From the NCBI RefSeq assembly GCF_900129325.1, contig NZ_FQUP01000001.1, forward strand, positions 186,001-250,000: a DNA stretch of 64,000 nucleotides, given 5' to 3'. Numbering within the stretch: the first letter of the stretch is position 1; each line of letters starts with the position of its first letter. The notes under the pieces are model-generated. The model was not told where the DNA came from, did no database searches, and worked only from the letters and a program-made list of their open reading frames with translations. A program made the position numbers and the translations under genes. The DNA is from Kaistia soli DSM 19436. Its GTDB lineage: Bacteria; Pseudomonadota; Alphaproteobacteria; Rhizobiales; Kaistiaceae. Of the stretch, positions 48,467 to 57,932 are shown one piece after another.

Positions 48467-48866
48467 ATCCTGACCTCCAAAAGGTTAAACCAGGAGACTG
48501 TTTCTTTCTTCTCGTCGCCCCCGAGACAATCTTTCGATTATCCCAGTCAGTCGGCTCGCTCGAAGTCCGTCAAATCCCCGTTCAGCTGCATCTGCCCGAG
48601 TTGTCCCCCACCCCTGGGTGACAGGCAAAGCAACCGGAACCGCTTTCGATTCCGTAAAGTGATCATAGCGAAAGGCGTCAGGGGCGCTATGACGGAAATG
48701 CAACACTGCAAGGGATCGTCATGCTTTGACATGTAAGGTTTCGGTAACACCTGTTAACACGCTGGCAACAATCAGCTTTTGAACCGTGCGCCAGGGCGTC
48801 GCCTTGTGCGAAAGACGTCATCGACGCATGGTTGCCAGCGAAAACCAACGCAAGGATTCCAAGGAC
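48467..48866. promoter_or_regulatory. Divergent control region porin / mrp
   Basis: A 400-bp gap. On the mrp side there is a TTGACA (48726-48731) that would do as -35 box and a direct repeat TAACAC-N4-TAACAC (48745-48760). The -10 box is unclear. Some of the gap is porin leader; no credible ORF or strong hairpin was seen. Confidence 0.35.
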
Positions 48867-50000
48867 ATGGCCTCTATCGACCGCGAAGCGATTCTGGCGC
48901 GACTCGCCGCCGTTCCCGGGCCCGACGGAAACGGCGACCTCGTTTCGCTTGGGCTCATCTCCGACATCGTCATCCATGGCGGCAAGGTCATGTTCTCGAT
49001 CACCGTGGATGCCGCTCGCGCCGACGCGCTCGAGCCGCTCCGCGAGCAGGCCGCGGCAGCCGTGAAGGCGCTGCCGGGTGTCGAGAGCACGCTTGTTATC
49101 CTAACAGCCGAGCGCAAAGGCGGCGCGGGCGCCCCCCCTCCGCCCCGCCCTGCCCGGCCCGCCGCATCCGCCCCCCCGACTTCGGCCAGCGGCAAACCGG
49201 GCATTCCGGGCGTTGGAGCAATCATCGCCGTCGCCTCGGGCAAGGGCGGCGTCGGCAAATCCACCACAGCTGTCAACATCGCGCTCGGCCTTGCGGCCAA
49301 CGGGCTGAAAGTCGGCCTGCTCGACGCCGATATCTATGGTCCGTCCGTCCCGCGGCTGCTGGGCCTCTCTGGCAAGCCAGAGACCCAGGACGGGCGCACT
49401 CTGAAGCCGATGGAGGCTTTCGGCATCAAGGCCATGTCGATGGGATTCCTCGTCGAGGAAGAGACGCCCATGATCTGGCGTGGCCCGATGGTGATGTCGG
49501 CGCTGACGCAGATGCTGCGCGAGGTGGCTTGGGCACCGCTCGACGTTCTGGTTGTGGACATGCCGCCGGGGACCGGTGATGCGCAACTCACCATGGCCCA
49601 GCAGGTGCCGCTCGCCGGCGCGGTCATCGTCTCGACGCCGCAGGACCTCGCCCTCATCGATGCGCGCAAGGGCCTCGCGATGTTCCGCAAGGTCGATGTG
49701 CCGGTGCTCGGCATCGTCGAGAACATGAGCTATTTCCTCTGCCCGCATTGCGGCGGACGCTCGGACATCTTCAGCCATGGCGGGGCGCGGCACGAGGCGG
49801 AGCGGCTTGGGGTGCCGTTCCTCGGCGAGGTGCCGCTCGACCTCGTCATCCGCGAGACGTCGGACGCCGGCAGGCCGATCGTGGCCAGCGCGCCAGATGG
49901 CCCGCATGCGGCTGTCTACCGGGACATTGCAACGCGGATCAGCATGGCGATCGCTGGCGGCGCCGGGGCAAAGCCGGCGCCGCGCATCATCATCGAATAG
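48867..50000 (+). CDS. mrp: Iron-sulfur cluster carrier protein (Mrp/ApbC/NBP35 family)
   Basis: P-loop ATPase that delivers Fe-S clusters. The 377 residues have an N-terminal DUF59/MIP18-type domain (about 1-85), a proline/alanine linker (about 90-115), and the ATPase domain with the deviant Walker A GKGGVGKSTT and the cluster-binding CPHCGG motif. I start at MASIDREAIL; an upstream in-frame ATG (MVASENQRK) is less likely. With complex I encoded in the same region, a role in Fe-S supply is plausible. Confidence 0.94.
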   Translation: MASIDREAILARLAAVPGPDGNGDLVSLGLISDIVIHGGKVMFSITVDAARADALEPLREQAAAAVKALPGVESTLVILTAERKGGAGAPPPPRPARPAASAPPTSASGKPGIPGVGAIIAVASGKGGVGKSTTAVNIALGLAANGLKVGLLDADIYGPSVPRLLGLSGKPETQDGRTLKPMEAFGIKAMSMGFLVEEETPMIWRGPMVMSALTQMLREVAWAPLDVLVVDMPPGTGDAQLTMAQQVPLAGAVIVSTPQDLALIDARKGLAMFRKVDVPVLGIVENMSYFLCPHCGGRSDIFSHGGARHEAERLGVPFLGEVPLDLVIRETSDAGRPIVASAPDGPHAAVYRDIATRISMAIAGGAGAKPAPRIIIE

Positions 50001-50003
50001 CGA

Positions 50004-50894
50004 TTAGCCCTTCGGCGCGAGCGCCGCGCGGTTCTCGAGCAGGAAGTCGCGGACGCTCTGCGGCTCCTGTCCCGTCCAATCCTTCACGACGGTCGTGGTG
50101 ATCGCGTGAAAGCCCTCCGCCGCCGCGACGTCGAAGGCCACCAGACCTTCGACGAGGCCGGCGGGCAGCCCTGCAGCCGTCAATCCCTGACGAAGCCCCT
50201 CGGCCGGGACCGCGACATGCTTCACCGGCCTGCCAGAAATCTCGCTGGCGAGTGCTGCGACCTCATCCTGCGTCAACGGTGCGGGCCCGGTGACATCGAG
50301 GGCGGATTTTCCGGTTGCCTTGGCCAGCGCTGCGGCCGCCGTGCGCGCGCAATCTTCCCGCGTGACGTAGGAGCGGCCTCCCGTTCCGGTTGCCGTATAG
50401 AGCGTGCCGGTCTCGATCGCGTGCGGCAGCGAATAGACGAGCAAGTCCGTATAGAGATGGTCGCGCAGGAATGTGAAGTCGACGCCGCTGGCGGCGATCG
50501 CCTGCTCGGTCCAGTAGTGATCGCCAATGAGGCTCGGCTCGGGCGTCGGATAAGGCGCTGGCGCCGACAGATAGACGATGTGATTCACCCCGGCGGCCAC
50601 CGCCGCCTGTATCGCTGCGCGGTGCTGCGCCAAGCGCCTGCCATCCGTCCCGAGGGCATCGGTCGAAATCAGCAGCATCCGGTCGGCGCCCACAAAGGCG
50701 TTGGCCAGCGTCCCCGGCTCGTCAAAATCGGCGTGGCGGATTTCGGCGCCCTTGGCCGCGAGGTCGGCGAGCTTTGCCGGATCGCGCGTCGTGCCGATGA
50801 CCTTGCCGGCCCCGGCAGCCAGCAGCGCCTCGATAACCTGGCGGCCGAGATGCCCGCTGGCACCCGTGACGAGAAGTGTGGAGTCGCTGGTCAT
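50004..50894 (-). CDS. NmrA-like NAD(P)-binding reductase (quinone oxidoreductase-like)
   Basis: An atypical SDR of 296 residues with Rossmann motif TGASGHLGRQV, a second segment HIVYLSAPAPYPTPEPS, and the C-terminal domain of the NmrA/QorB group. It probably reduces quinones or carbonyl compounds with NADPH. I start at ATG (MTSDSTLLV), with AGGA six bases upstream. It is divergent from an HxlR regulator, a common pairing for electrophile stress. Confidence 0.88.
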   Translation of the reverse strand: MTSDSTLLVTGASGHLGRQVIEALLAAGAGKVIGTTRDPAKLADLAAKGAEIRHADFDEPGTLANAFVGADRMLLISTDALGTDGRRLAQHRAAIQAAVAAGVNHIVYLSAPAPYPTPEPSLIGDHYWTEQAIAASGVDFTFLRDHLYTDLLVYSLPHAIETGTLYTATGTGGRSYVTREDCARTAAAALAKATGKSALDVTGPAPLTQDEVAALASEISGRPVKHVAVPAEGLRQGLTAAGLPAGLVEGLVAFDVAAAEGFHAITTTVVKDWTGQEPQSVRDFLLENRAALAPKG

Positions 50895-51058
50895 GTCCAT
50901 TCCTTTGTCGACAGCAGACGAACGCGGCACCGCATGGATTGGCGCGCTCGGTTCCATCTAGTAACTAAGCGCTTGACATGCATCCGTGAAAAACGCATCT
51001 GTCTGTCCCTTGGGCACACCGGCGGAACTGCGTCTGCGTGGCAGCAGAGGAATGGGTG
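50895..51058. promoter_or_regulatory. Divergent promoter region with candidate HxlR operator
   Basis: The 164-bp gap holds the small palindrome TAGT-A-ACTA (50959-50967) directly followed by GCGCTTGACATGC, whose TTGACA could be the -35 box of the HxlR gene. HxlR-type operators often contain GTAACT-like halves, so this is a reasonable operator candidate. Confidence 0.45.
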
Positions 51059-51508
51059 ATGATCGATACAGCGACGGCCCGCATCGAAACCGAGTGGGAT
51101 GAGGCTCACTCCCACACCCCGGCGCTCGGCGAACTGATCGGCGGTTTTGGAAACGCCGCTCGATCGGCCGAGGAATGTCCGGTTCGCGATGTGCTCGACC
51201 GACTTGGCGATGCCTGGAGTTTTCTGGTGGTCCTGCGCCTCGCCGACGGTGCGCTGCGGTTCAATGAACTGAAGCGGCAGGTCGGGGGCGTTTCGCAGCG
51301 GATGCTGACGGTGACTCTGCGCAGCCTCGAGCGCGATGGCCTCGTCGGCCGCACCGTTTTTCCAACCACGCCGCCGCGCGTGGAATACCGACTGACGGCG
51401 CTCGGCAATTCGCTGGTCGAACCCATGACCGCCCTCACCCGCTGGGCGGTCACCAATCATGACAGCGTTCGCGCGGCGCGCGCCCGCTATGATACGCCGC
51501 AGCCCTGA
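51059..51508 (+). CDS. HxlR-family transcriptional regulator
   Basis: A winged-helix protein of 149 residues. The HxlR signature is clear: [34 protein letters not shown], then [37 protein letters not shown]. The single cysteine at the start of the domain (EECPV) is the residue that senses electrophiles or hypochlorite in relatives such as HypR/YodB. I start at ATG (MIDTATAR) with GAGG eight bases upstream. It probably controls the divergent NmrA-like gene. Confidence 0.9.
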   Translation: MIDTATARIETEWDEAHSHTPALGELIGGFGNAARSAEECPVRDVLDRLGDAWSFLVVLRLADGALRFNELKRQVGGVSQRMLTVTLRSLERDGLVGRTVFPTTPPRVEYRLTALGNSLVEPMTALTRWAVTNHDSVRAARARYDTPQP

Positions 51509-51544
51509 GCACGCGGCGGAGGCGATCAGTTTACTAGGGCTGCA

Positions 51545-51934
51545 TCACTTTCCGCACTTGATGTTGTAGGTGCCGGCGACCGCGACGCCCTTGGCGCCCA
51601 TGCCGCTGCGCTTCAGGCGCATTGTGACGATCGACCCCTGAACGAGTTCGGCGGCGCCAGAATTCAGGACCACCTCACCCTTGGTGCCGACGGTGCTCTT
51701 GTACTCGATGATCAGCATCGCATCGGCCGGAACGCCGCCGACGCCCACGCGCCAGACGTGATTTTCCGGCGATTCGGCGATCACCGCCTGACCCTCGCTC
51801 ATGCCCTGCGGCACGGATAGCGTCCATTTGGTCGGCCGGCAGGCCGGGTCCTTGGCAGCGGCCTCGGCAGTGCCCGCGCCGGCGAGACAGGCGATCGAGA
51901 CGGCGGCGGCAAGAAGGGGCGCTAGTCTGGTCAT
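51545..51934 (-). CDS. Small secreted protein of unknown function
   Basis: A 129-residue protein with signal peptide (MTRLAPLLAAAVSIACLAGAGTAEA). The mature part is predicted to be beta-rich and has two cysteines, near its start (DPACRP) and at its end (NIKCGK), fit for a disulfide. No known domain recognised; it stands alone between HxlR and Nudix genes. Confidence 0.75.
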   Translation of the reverse strand: MTRLAPLLAAAVSIACLAGAGTAEAAAKDPACRPTKWTLSVPQGMSEGQAVIAESPENHVWRVGVGGVPADAMLIIEYKSTVGTKGEVVLNSGAAELVQGSIVTMRLKRSGMGAKGVAVAGTYNIKCGK

Positions 51935-52054
51935 GACGGGTGTCCGTTGCTGGCGAGCCGTCTCGAGGCGACGGCATCAAAATACGTGGGCGGAGAATAC
52001 ATCAATGGATACGGGCGCCAAGGTCTCGCCCGGACGTGCCGCGGAAGCTGTTTA

Positions 52055-52645
52055 TCAGCGGGCGAGAAGGCCCTTCAGCGCCGCATAGTGAAGCAACATG
52101 ATGGTCTTGGCATCGCAGATGCGGCCATCGAAACTCATGGCCATCGCCTCCTCGAAAGGAAGCTCCAGCACCTCGATATCCTCGCCTTCGGAGACATGGC
52201 CGCCGCCGGCGCCACGGCGATCGCCCGGGCGATAGCGGGCAACGAAGAGATGCAGTTTCTCGACGACGCTGCCTGGCGACATGAAGGCCGCGATCGCAAG
52301 TTCAGGCTCGTCGATGGCAACGCCCATCTCCTCCTCGGCCTCCTTCTTGATGCAGGTGACCGGATCGTCGGCATCGAGAAGGCCGGCACAAACTTCGATC
52401 AACGGTTCATGATGGCCGCGCTTCCAAGCGGGAAAGCGGAACTGGCGGATCAGGAGGACCGTGCCACGATCGGGGTCGTAAGCGAGAACGGCCGCGCCAT
52501 CACCGCGATCATAGGTTTCGCGCGTCTGGCGCTGCCACGATCCGTCGGAGCGCTGATAATCGAAGACGTTCCGGTCGAGCTTGCCCCAGTTGCGGGAAAG
52601 TTCAACTGTCTCGACGAGACGGATGCGGTCGTTCCAGTCGGTCAT
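52055..52645 (-). CDS. Nudix hydrolase (NudK/GDP-mannose pyrophosphatase-like)
   Basis: Cleaves nucleoside diphosphates linked to another group, here probably a nucleotide sugar. The 196 residues contain the Nudix box GLLDADDPVTCIKKEAEEEMGV, in which the first acidic position is Asp instead of Glu while the metal-binding EAEEE is intact. FMSPGSVVEKLHLFVA following the box is typical of the NudK group. I start at MTDWNDRIRLVE; the frame upstream is not conserved-looking. Confidence 0.86.
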   Translation of the reverse strand: MTDWNDRIRLVETVELSRNWGKLDRNVFDYQRSDGSWQRQTRETYDRGDGAAVLAYDPDRGTVLLIRQFRFPAWKRGHHEPLIEVCAGLLDADDPVTCIKKEAEEEMGVAIDEPELAIAAFMSPGSVVEKLHLFVARYRPGDRRGAGGGHVSEGEDIEVLELPFEEAMAMSFDGRICDAKTIMLLHYAALKGLLAR

Positions 52646-52781
52646 GGGAATCCCCTTGTCGCGCTTTGGCATGCATAGCCGATCGGGCGCGCGAGGGAAC
52701 CGGTCTTCAGGCGACTTTGCGCTGCGACACAGAGCGCAGGCAGAGGGCAGAGCGGCGCCTCTTGAAAAAGTTCGACGCAAA

Positions 52782-52810
52782 TGTCGTCCCGGCTGCCCCG
52801 CCGTTCGTCA
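52782..52810 (+). promoter_or_regulatory. Candidate ECF promoter of the second DGPF gene
   Basis: TGTCGT-N18-CGTCA on the plus strand, 49 bp before the DGPF start codon. It differs from the three copies around the ECF sigma operon only in the last base of each element. Confidence 0.55.
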
Positions 52811-52859
52811 TCACACTGAGCGCAACCGGCGCGACTGGCGATATCAAGGGAGAACGATG

Positions 52860-53249
52860 ATGCGTGTGATGGTTCTGGTGAAGGCAACGACCGATTCGGA
52901 AGCCGGACTGCTGCCGACGACCGAATTGTTCGACGCAATGGGGCGGTTCAACGATGAGCTCGCCGCCGCGGGCATCCTGCTGGCCGCCGATGGCCTCAAG
53001 CCCTCCTCCAACGGCAAGCGCGTCGCCTTTGACGGCGCGAGCCGGATGGTCATCGACGGACCCTTCGCGGAAACGAAGGAGGTTGTGGCTGGCTTCTGGC
53101 TTTGGCAGGTCAAGGACATGGACGAGGCCGTGGCATGGGTGAAGCGCTGCCCGAACCCGATGCCCGGCCCGAGCGAGATTGAAATCCGGCCGCTTTTTGA
53201 AATGTCCGATTTCGCCGATGTGGTGACGCCTGATCGCGGCGCTGCGTGA
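52860..53249 (+). CDS. YciI/DGPF-domain protein (second copy)
   Basis: A 129-residue protein of the YCII-related family with the signature IDGPFAETKEVVAGFWLW and the N-terminus MRVMVLVKATTDSEAG. It belongs to a different subgroup from the copy at 41326. Two adjacent ATGs exist; the second has AGGGAG at the better distance of seven bases. There is no sigma gene beside it, but an ECF-like promoter motif lies upstream. Confidence 0.88.
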   Translation: MRVMVLVKATTDSEAGLLPTTELFDAMGRFNDELAAAGILLAADGLKPSSNGKRVAFDGASRMVIDGPFAETKEVVAGFWLWQVKDMDEAVAWVKRCPNPMPGPSEIEIRPLFEMSDFADVVTPDRGAA

Positions 53250-53335
53250 GAAGAATCGCCGCAAGGGCGCGGACAGCGGGGGACACACGACGGGATCCGG
53301 ACGGTCAGCACCACCGGATGCCGTGTGCCGCGTGA

Positions 53336-54235
53336 TCAGAAGGCCGATGGCCGGCCTTGCGTCAGGGCGATCTCGCGTTTCAGCCAATCGCGGAAGAGGC
53401 GCACCTTGCGGCTGCGCGATGACGCCTCGGTGGTGACGAACCAATAGGCGAACCGGCTCTCGACCTCGGCGTCGAACGGCCGCACCAAGCGGCCGAGCGC
53501 CAGTGCATCGGCGACGACCATGTCCCATGCGAGCATCACGCCCTGCCCGGCCATGGCCGCCTCGAGCCCGAGGATGGGGTCGGAAAAGCGGGGGCCGGCA
53601 AGGTCCGGCATTGGCTGGCCGGCCGCAGCGAACCACTCCCGCCAGTCGACCATCGTGCCCTCGTCGTGGATGACCGGCACATGGGCGAGATCGGCCGGTG
53701 TCTTCAGCTTCGCCAACCATTCTGGCGTCGCCACGGGGAAGAATGGCTGAGGCAGCAGGCATTCCGATTGAAGATCGGGCCAATTGCCTCGGCCGAGGCG
53801 GATCGCGCAGTCGATATCGCTGTGATTGAGATCGACCAGTGCAACGGTCGCCGAGAAGCGGATCTCGATCTCCGGGTTTTCGCGCGAGAACCGGCCAAGC
53901 CGCTGCACCAGCCAGCGCGCCGCGAAGGCTGGCGCGGCGGACAGCGTCAGCGTGCCGCTGTGGCTCTGCTCAATGGCCGCGACGCCGTCTGCAAGCGCCT
54001 GGAAGCCGCGATGCAAATGTGGCAGCGCGACGTCGAGCGCCGGCGTTGGCCGCAATCCAGTGCGATCCCTCTCGAAAAGGACATATCCGAGCCGCTCTTC
54101 GGCCCTGCGGATATGTTGACTAACGGCTCCTGGCGTTACGCCGAGTTCGTCCGCCGCCGTCGACAGCGTGCCGCCGCGGCCGACAATTTCTATCGCCCGA
54201 AGAGCATTGAGCGGCACCTTGAAAGGGTTTGCCAT
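53336..54235 (-). CDS. LysR-family transcriptional regulator (GcvA-like)
   Basis: A 299-residue protein with the N-terminal winged helix (LNALRAIEIVGRGGTLSTAADELGVTPGAVSQHIRRAEERLG) and a type 2 periplasmic-binding-like effector domain (from about residue 90). It resembles the GcvA subgroup. It is divergent, over 92 bp, from two very small genes and probably regulates them; GcvA-like genes beside DUF1127-like small genes are common in alphaproteobacteria. Confidence 0.92.
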   Translation of the reverse strand: MANPFKVPLNALRAIEIVGRGGTLSTAADELGVTPGAVSQHIRRAEERLGYVLFERDRTGLRPTPALDVALPHLHRGFQALADGVAAIEQSHSGTLTLSAAPAFAARWLVQRLGRFSRENPEIEIRFSATVALVDLNHSDIDCAIRLGRGNWPDLQSECLLPQPFFPVATPEWLAKLKTPADLAHVPVIHDEGTMVDWREWFAAAGQPMPDLAGPRFSDPILGLEAAMAGQGVMLAWDMVVADALALGRLVRPFDAEVESRFAYWFVTTEASSRSRKVRLFRDWLKREIALTQGRPSAF

Positions 54236-54327
54236 AGAGATTTTCTACAGTGTGACGGAGATCATGTCGATGGGATCGCCGTAGGGCTATCTCCATATTC
54301 GGTGGTGTCAGCCACAGGAGACCAACC

Positions 54328-54510
54328 ATGATCCTCTCCAGCCTCTATCGCACCATCACCGACTGGGCCTCTCGTCCCGTGCTTACGCATGACAACGAGA
54401 ATGCCCTCTGGCGCATGAGCGCCCATGACCTGTCCGATCTGCCGATCGGGCCCGAACCCGAAGACGAAGGCGCCGCCTTTGAGGCGGACCGACGAGACCG
54501 CTGCGCCTGA
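54328..54510 (+). CDS. Very small protein, DUF1127-like
   Basis: A 60-residue protein, MILSSLYRTITDWASRP then ENALWRMSAHDLSDLPIG. The second part fits the C-terminal pattern of DUF1127 (YjiS-type) proteins, in which LxxLxDxxLxDIG is typical. AGGAG lies seven bases before the ATG. It faces a LysR gene. Proteins of the family have been linked to RNA turnover and phosphate or carbon metabolism in related bacteria; the role here is unknown. Confidence 0.7.
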   Translation: MILSSLYRTITDWASRPVLTHDNENALWRMSAHDLSDLPIGPEPEDEGAAFEADRRDRCA

Positions 54511-54538
54511 CGCAGCGGTACCCAAAGAGGAGAAAACC

Positions 54539-54712
54539 ATGTCGCTTCATATCGCCGACCAGACCGCCCGCCGCGAGGATGCGGGGGAGCATCGGCTGCT
54601 GGACCACTACAAGTCGCTGGGGCCGCATCTGCGCGCAGCAGTTCTGCATGCCCGCCAGCCGGAACGGCGCGAACGTCCCGAGCCATGCGGCGGCGATTCA
54701 GACATGGACTGA
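54539..54712 (+). CDS. Very small protein of unknown function
   Basis: A 57-residue hydrophilic protein (MSLHIADQTARRED, then LLDHYKSLGPHLRAAVLHARQPERR). It has no signal peptide or membrane segment. A good AGGAG lies seven bases before the ATG and the gene lies 28 bp after the DUF1127-like gene, followed by a strong terminator, so the two are probably an operon. No family recognised. Confidence 0.6.
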   Translation: MSLHIADQTARREDAGEHRLLDHYKSLGPHLRAAVLHARQPERRERPEPCGGDSDMD

Positions 54713-54745
54713 TGCGCCGGCGCCAAAGGCGCCGGGCACTCTTGT

Positions 54746-54778
54746 AAAGCCACGGCCGGACATGCCGGCCATGGCTTT
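54746..54778 (+). terminator. Terminator of the small-protein operon
   Basis: Long stem AAAGCCA-x-GGCCGG against GCCGGCC-x-TGGCTTT with a short loop, 33 bp after the stop of the second small gene. It also lies 14 bp from the convergent end of the fusion oxidoreductase gene, so it can serve both. Confidence 0.8.
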
Positions 54779-54792
54779 GTCTTGACCGAGCC

Positions 54793-56802
54793 TCAGCCCT
54801 TATCGAGCCAGGCGACCTGCTCCGCCGTCAGGCGGATATCGAGCGCCGAGAGGCTGTCTTCAAGCTCGGCAAGCGTGCGCGGGCCGATCAGCGGGACGAC
54901 CGGGAACGGCTGGGCGAGCACATAGGCGAGCGCGATATGGATCGGGTTGCGGCCGAGCTTGCCGGCCAGTTCGATTGCCCGGTCACGGCGCTCGAAGTTC
55001 TTCTCCGAGTACCAGCAGCGCACGATCTCCTCGTCGTCCATCTTGCCACGGCCGGCGCGCTCGGTGAAAAAGCCGCGACCCTGGCTCGACCAGGCGAAGT
55101 TCGGGATCTGATGGGCGTTCAGCCAAGATTTCCACGCGTCGTCCGAGGCATGGACGCAGCCGGCCCAGATCGGATCGACCATCTCGGCGAGCGAGAAGTT
55201 GTTGGAGAGCGCGCCGGGCTTGGTCTTGCCGTTCTTCTCGGCATAGGCGATCGCCGCGTCGAGACGCTCGCGCGTCCAGTTGGAGCCGCCGAAAGGCCCC
55301 CGAATGCGGCCGGCCTTGACCTCGGCATCCATCGCGTCGACGAACTCGCCAACCGGGACGTCCGGATTGTCGCGATGCATGAAATAGACGTCGACGTGAT
55401 CGGTCTTGAGCCGATCGAGGGTCTGCGTCAGCTGCTTGGCGATGATATCGGGATAGACGAGCGGCGAGTGCGCACCCTTGCCGATCACGACGAAATCGTC
55501 CCGCGCAATGCCCCGTGAGCTCTGCCACTCGCCGAACAGCGCTTCGGTCTTGCCACCGCCATAGATATAGGCCGTGTCGAACAAGTTTCCGCCAGCCTCA
55601 TAGAACGCGTCGAGCAGGATCGAGGCGCCCGAGAAGTTCGGGAAGAACTCGAAACCGAGCGCGACGAGCGAGGTGTCGCGGCTGACGCCCGGCAGGGAGC
55701 GCTTCGGAATACCGGCGCCCTTGCGCGCCAACACGCGGCCCGACGCCGTGCGCGGCCGGTTGGCCGGGCGCTCGATATCATATTCGAGACCGATATCAGC
55801 GCGCCACTTGTCGAGAACCGCGAGATTGCCGAGCGTGTCGGCCCAGGTCATGCCTGGCGGTGACAGTTCCAGCTTGCCGGCGCGGATGGCTGCGCCCGCC
55901 GCATCGACCTCGAAGGAATAGAGCCAGCCCTCTTCCGGCACGGTGACCGTTTCGACCGAGCCATCCGGGCGATAGATCGTGATCACGCCCGAGCCGCCCT
56001 CGCGGCCACCGGCAAACCAGAAGTCCTTGACCTCGATCCGGCCTGTGGTGCCGAGAATGCGCAGCACATTATCCTGCGCCAGCGACACCGAGCAGGAAAC
56101 CTCCGCGAGGATCTCGTTCGGGAACTTCAGCAGCGCCGAGGCCCATTCGTCGACACCGGACTTGCCGAGATGGCCGACGCCAACCACTTTCTCGGGCTCC
56201 AGGAACGGCTTGCCCGCCGCTGCACCCGCGATGAGCCGCGCCATCGAAACCGGATAGCAACCGACATCGAGGATGCCGCCGCCGGCGAGTTCGTTGGCGT
56301 AGAGGCGGTGCGAGGCGTCGAAGCGCGGCATGGCGAAGCCGAAGCTCGACTTGATCGCGCGGACCTCGCCGATGGTGCCGGCCTTGACCAGATCGACCAG
56401 CTTGGCCGTCTGCGGATGGACGCGGTACATGAAGGCTTCGGCCGCGAAGGTGCCGGCCTTCTTGGCGGCGTGGAACACCGCCCCCGCCTCGAACGCCGTC
56501 AGCGCGAGCGGCTTTTCGACCAGCACATGCTTGCCGGCTTCTGCGGCCTTGATCGCCCATTCGGCGTGGCCGGGATGCGGTGTCGCGATATAGATCGCCT
56601 CGACCTCGGGATCTGCGAGCAGCGCATCATAGCCGTCGAGAATACGCGCGCCGGGGAAACCGTCGCTGAGGCCGGGACGCGCGGGGTCGCGCGTCGCAAT
56701 CGCAACCAGCTTGCCGGTCTTCGAATGAGCGACGCCGCCCGCAAAGGTCTTGGCGATGCTGCCGGGGCCGAGAATGCCCCAGCGCACAGGTTCGGAAGTC
56801 AC
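54793..56802 (-). CDS. Fusion of Gfo/Idh/MocA dehydrogenase and aldo/keto reductase
   Basis: A single 669-residue frame with two complete NAD(P)-dependent enzymes. Residues 1 to about 345 are a Gfo/Idh/MocA dehydrogenase (GILGPGSIAKTFAGG Rossmann motif, VEKPLAL, GGGILDVGCYPVSM). Residues about 370-669 are an aldo/keto reductase with the catalytic tetrad Asp and Tyr in NLFDTAYIYGGG, Lys in VVIGKGAH and His in YFMHRDNP, and the late cofactor-site segment VPLIGPRTLAELED. The GTG start is chosen because GAGGAG lies nine bases upstream; an upstream TTG is weaker. It is the last gene of the sugar ABC operon, 40 bp after the ATPase gene. Two-step conversion of an imported sugar is inferred. Confidence 0.9.
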   Translation of the reverse strand: MTSEPVRWGILGPGSIAKTFAGGVAHSKTGKLVAIATRDPARPGLSDGFPGARILDGYDALLADPEVEAIYIATPHPGHAEWAIKAAEAGKHVLVEKPLALTAFEAGAVFHAAKKAGTFAAEAFMYRVHPQTAKLVDLVKAGTIGEVRAIKSSFGFAMPRFDASHRLYANELAGGGILDVGCYPVSMARLIAGAAAGKPFLEPEKVVGVGHLGKSGVDEWASALLKFPNEILAEVSCSVSLAQDNVLRILGTTGRIEVKDFWFAGGREGGSGVITIYRPDGSVETVTVPEEGWLYSFEVDAAGAAIRAGKLELSPPGMTWADTLGNLAVLDKWRADIGLEYDIERPANRPRTASGRVLARKGAGIPKRSLPGVSRDTSLVALGFEFFPNFSGASILLDAFYEAGGNLFDTAYIYGGGKTEALFGEWQSSRGIARDDFVVIGKGAHSPLVYPDIIAKQLTQTLDRLKTDHVDVYFMHRDNPDVPVGEFVDAMDAEVKAGRIRGPFGGSNWTRERLDAAIAYAEKNGKTKPGALSNNFSLAEMVDPIWAGCVHASDDAWKSWLNAHQIPNFAWSSQGRGFFTERAGRGKMDDEEIVRCWYSEKNFERRDRAIELAGKLGRNPIHIALAYVLAQPFPVVPLIGPRTLAELEDSLSALDIRLTAEQVAWLDKG

Positions 56803-56842
56803 TTGGTGGTACTCCTCAGTCGATAGGATCAAAGGCTTGAAA

Positions 56843-57922
<1,080 letters not shown>

Positions 57923-57932
57923 GATGCGTTCC

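Noticed and set aside
53255-53335. Inverted GATCCGG/CCGGAT segments downstream of the second DGPF gene
   Set aside because: The dyad has unequal arms and no T tract. It may be a weak terminator between convergent genes but I cannot support it.
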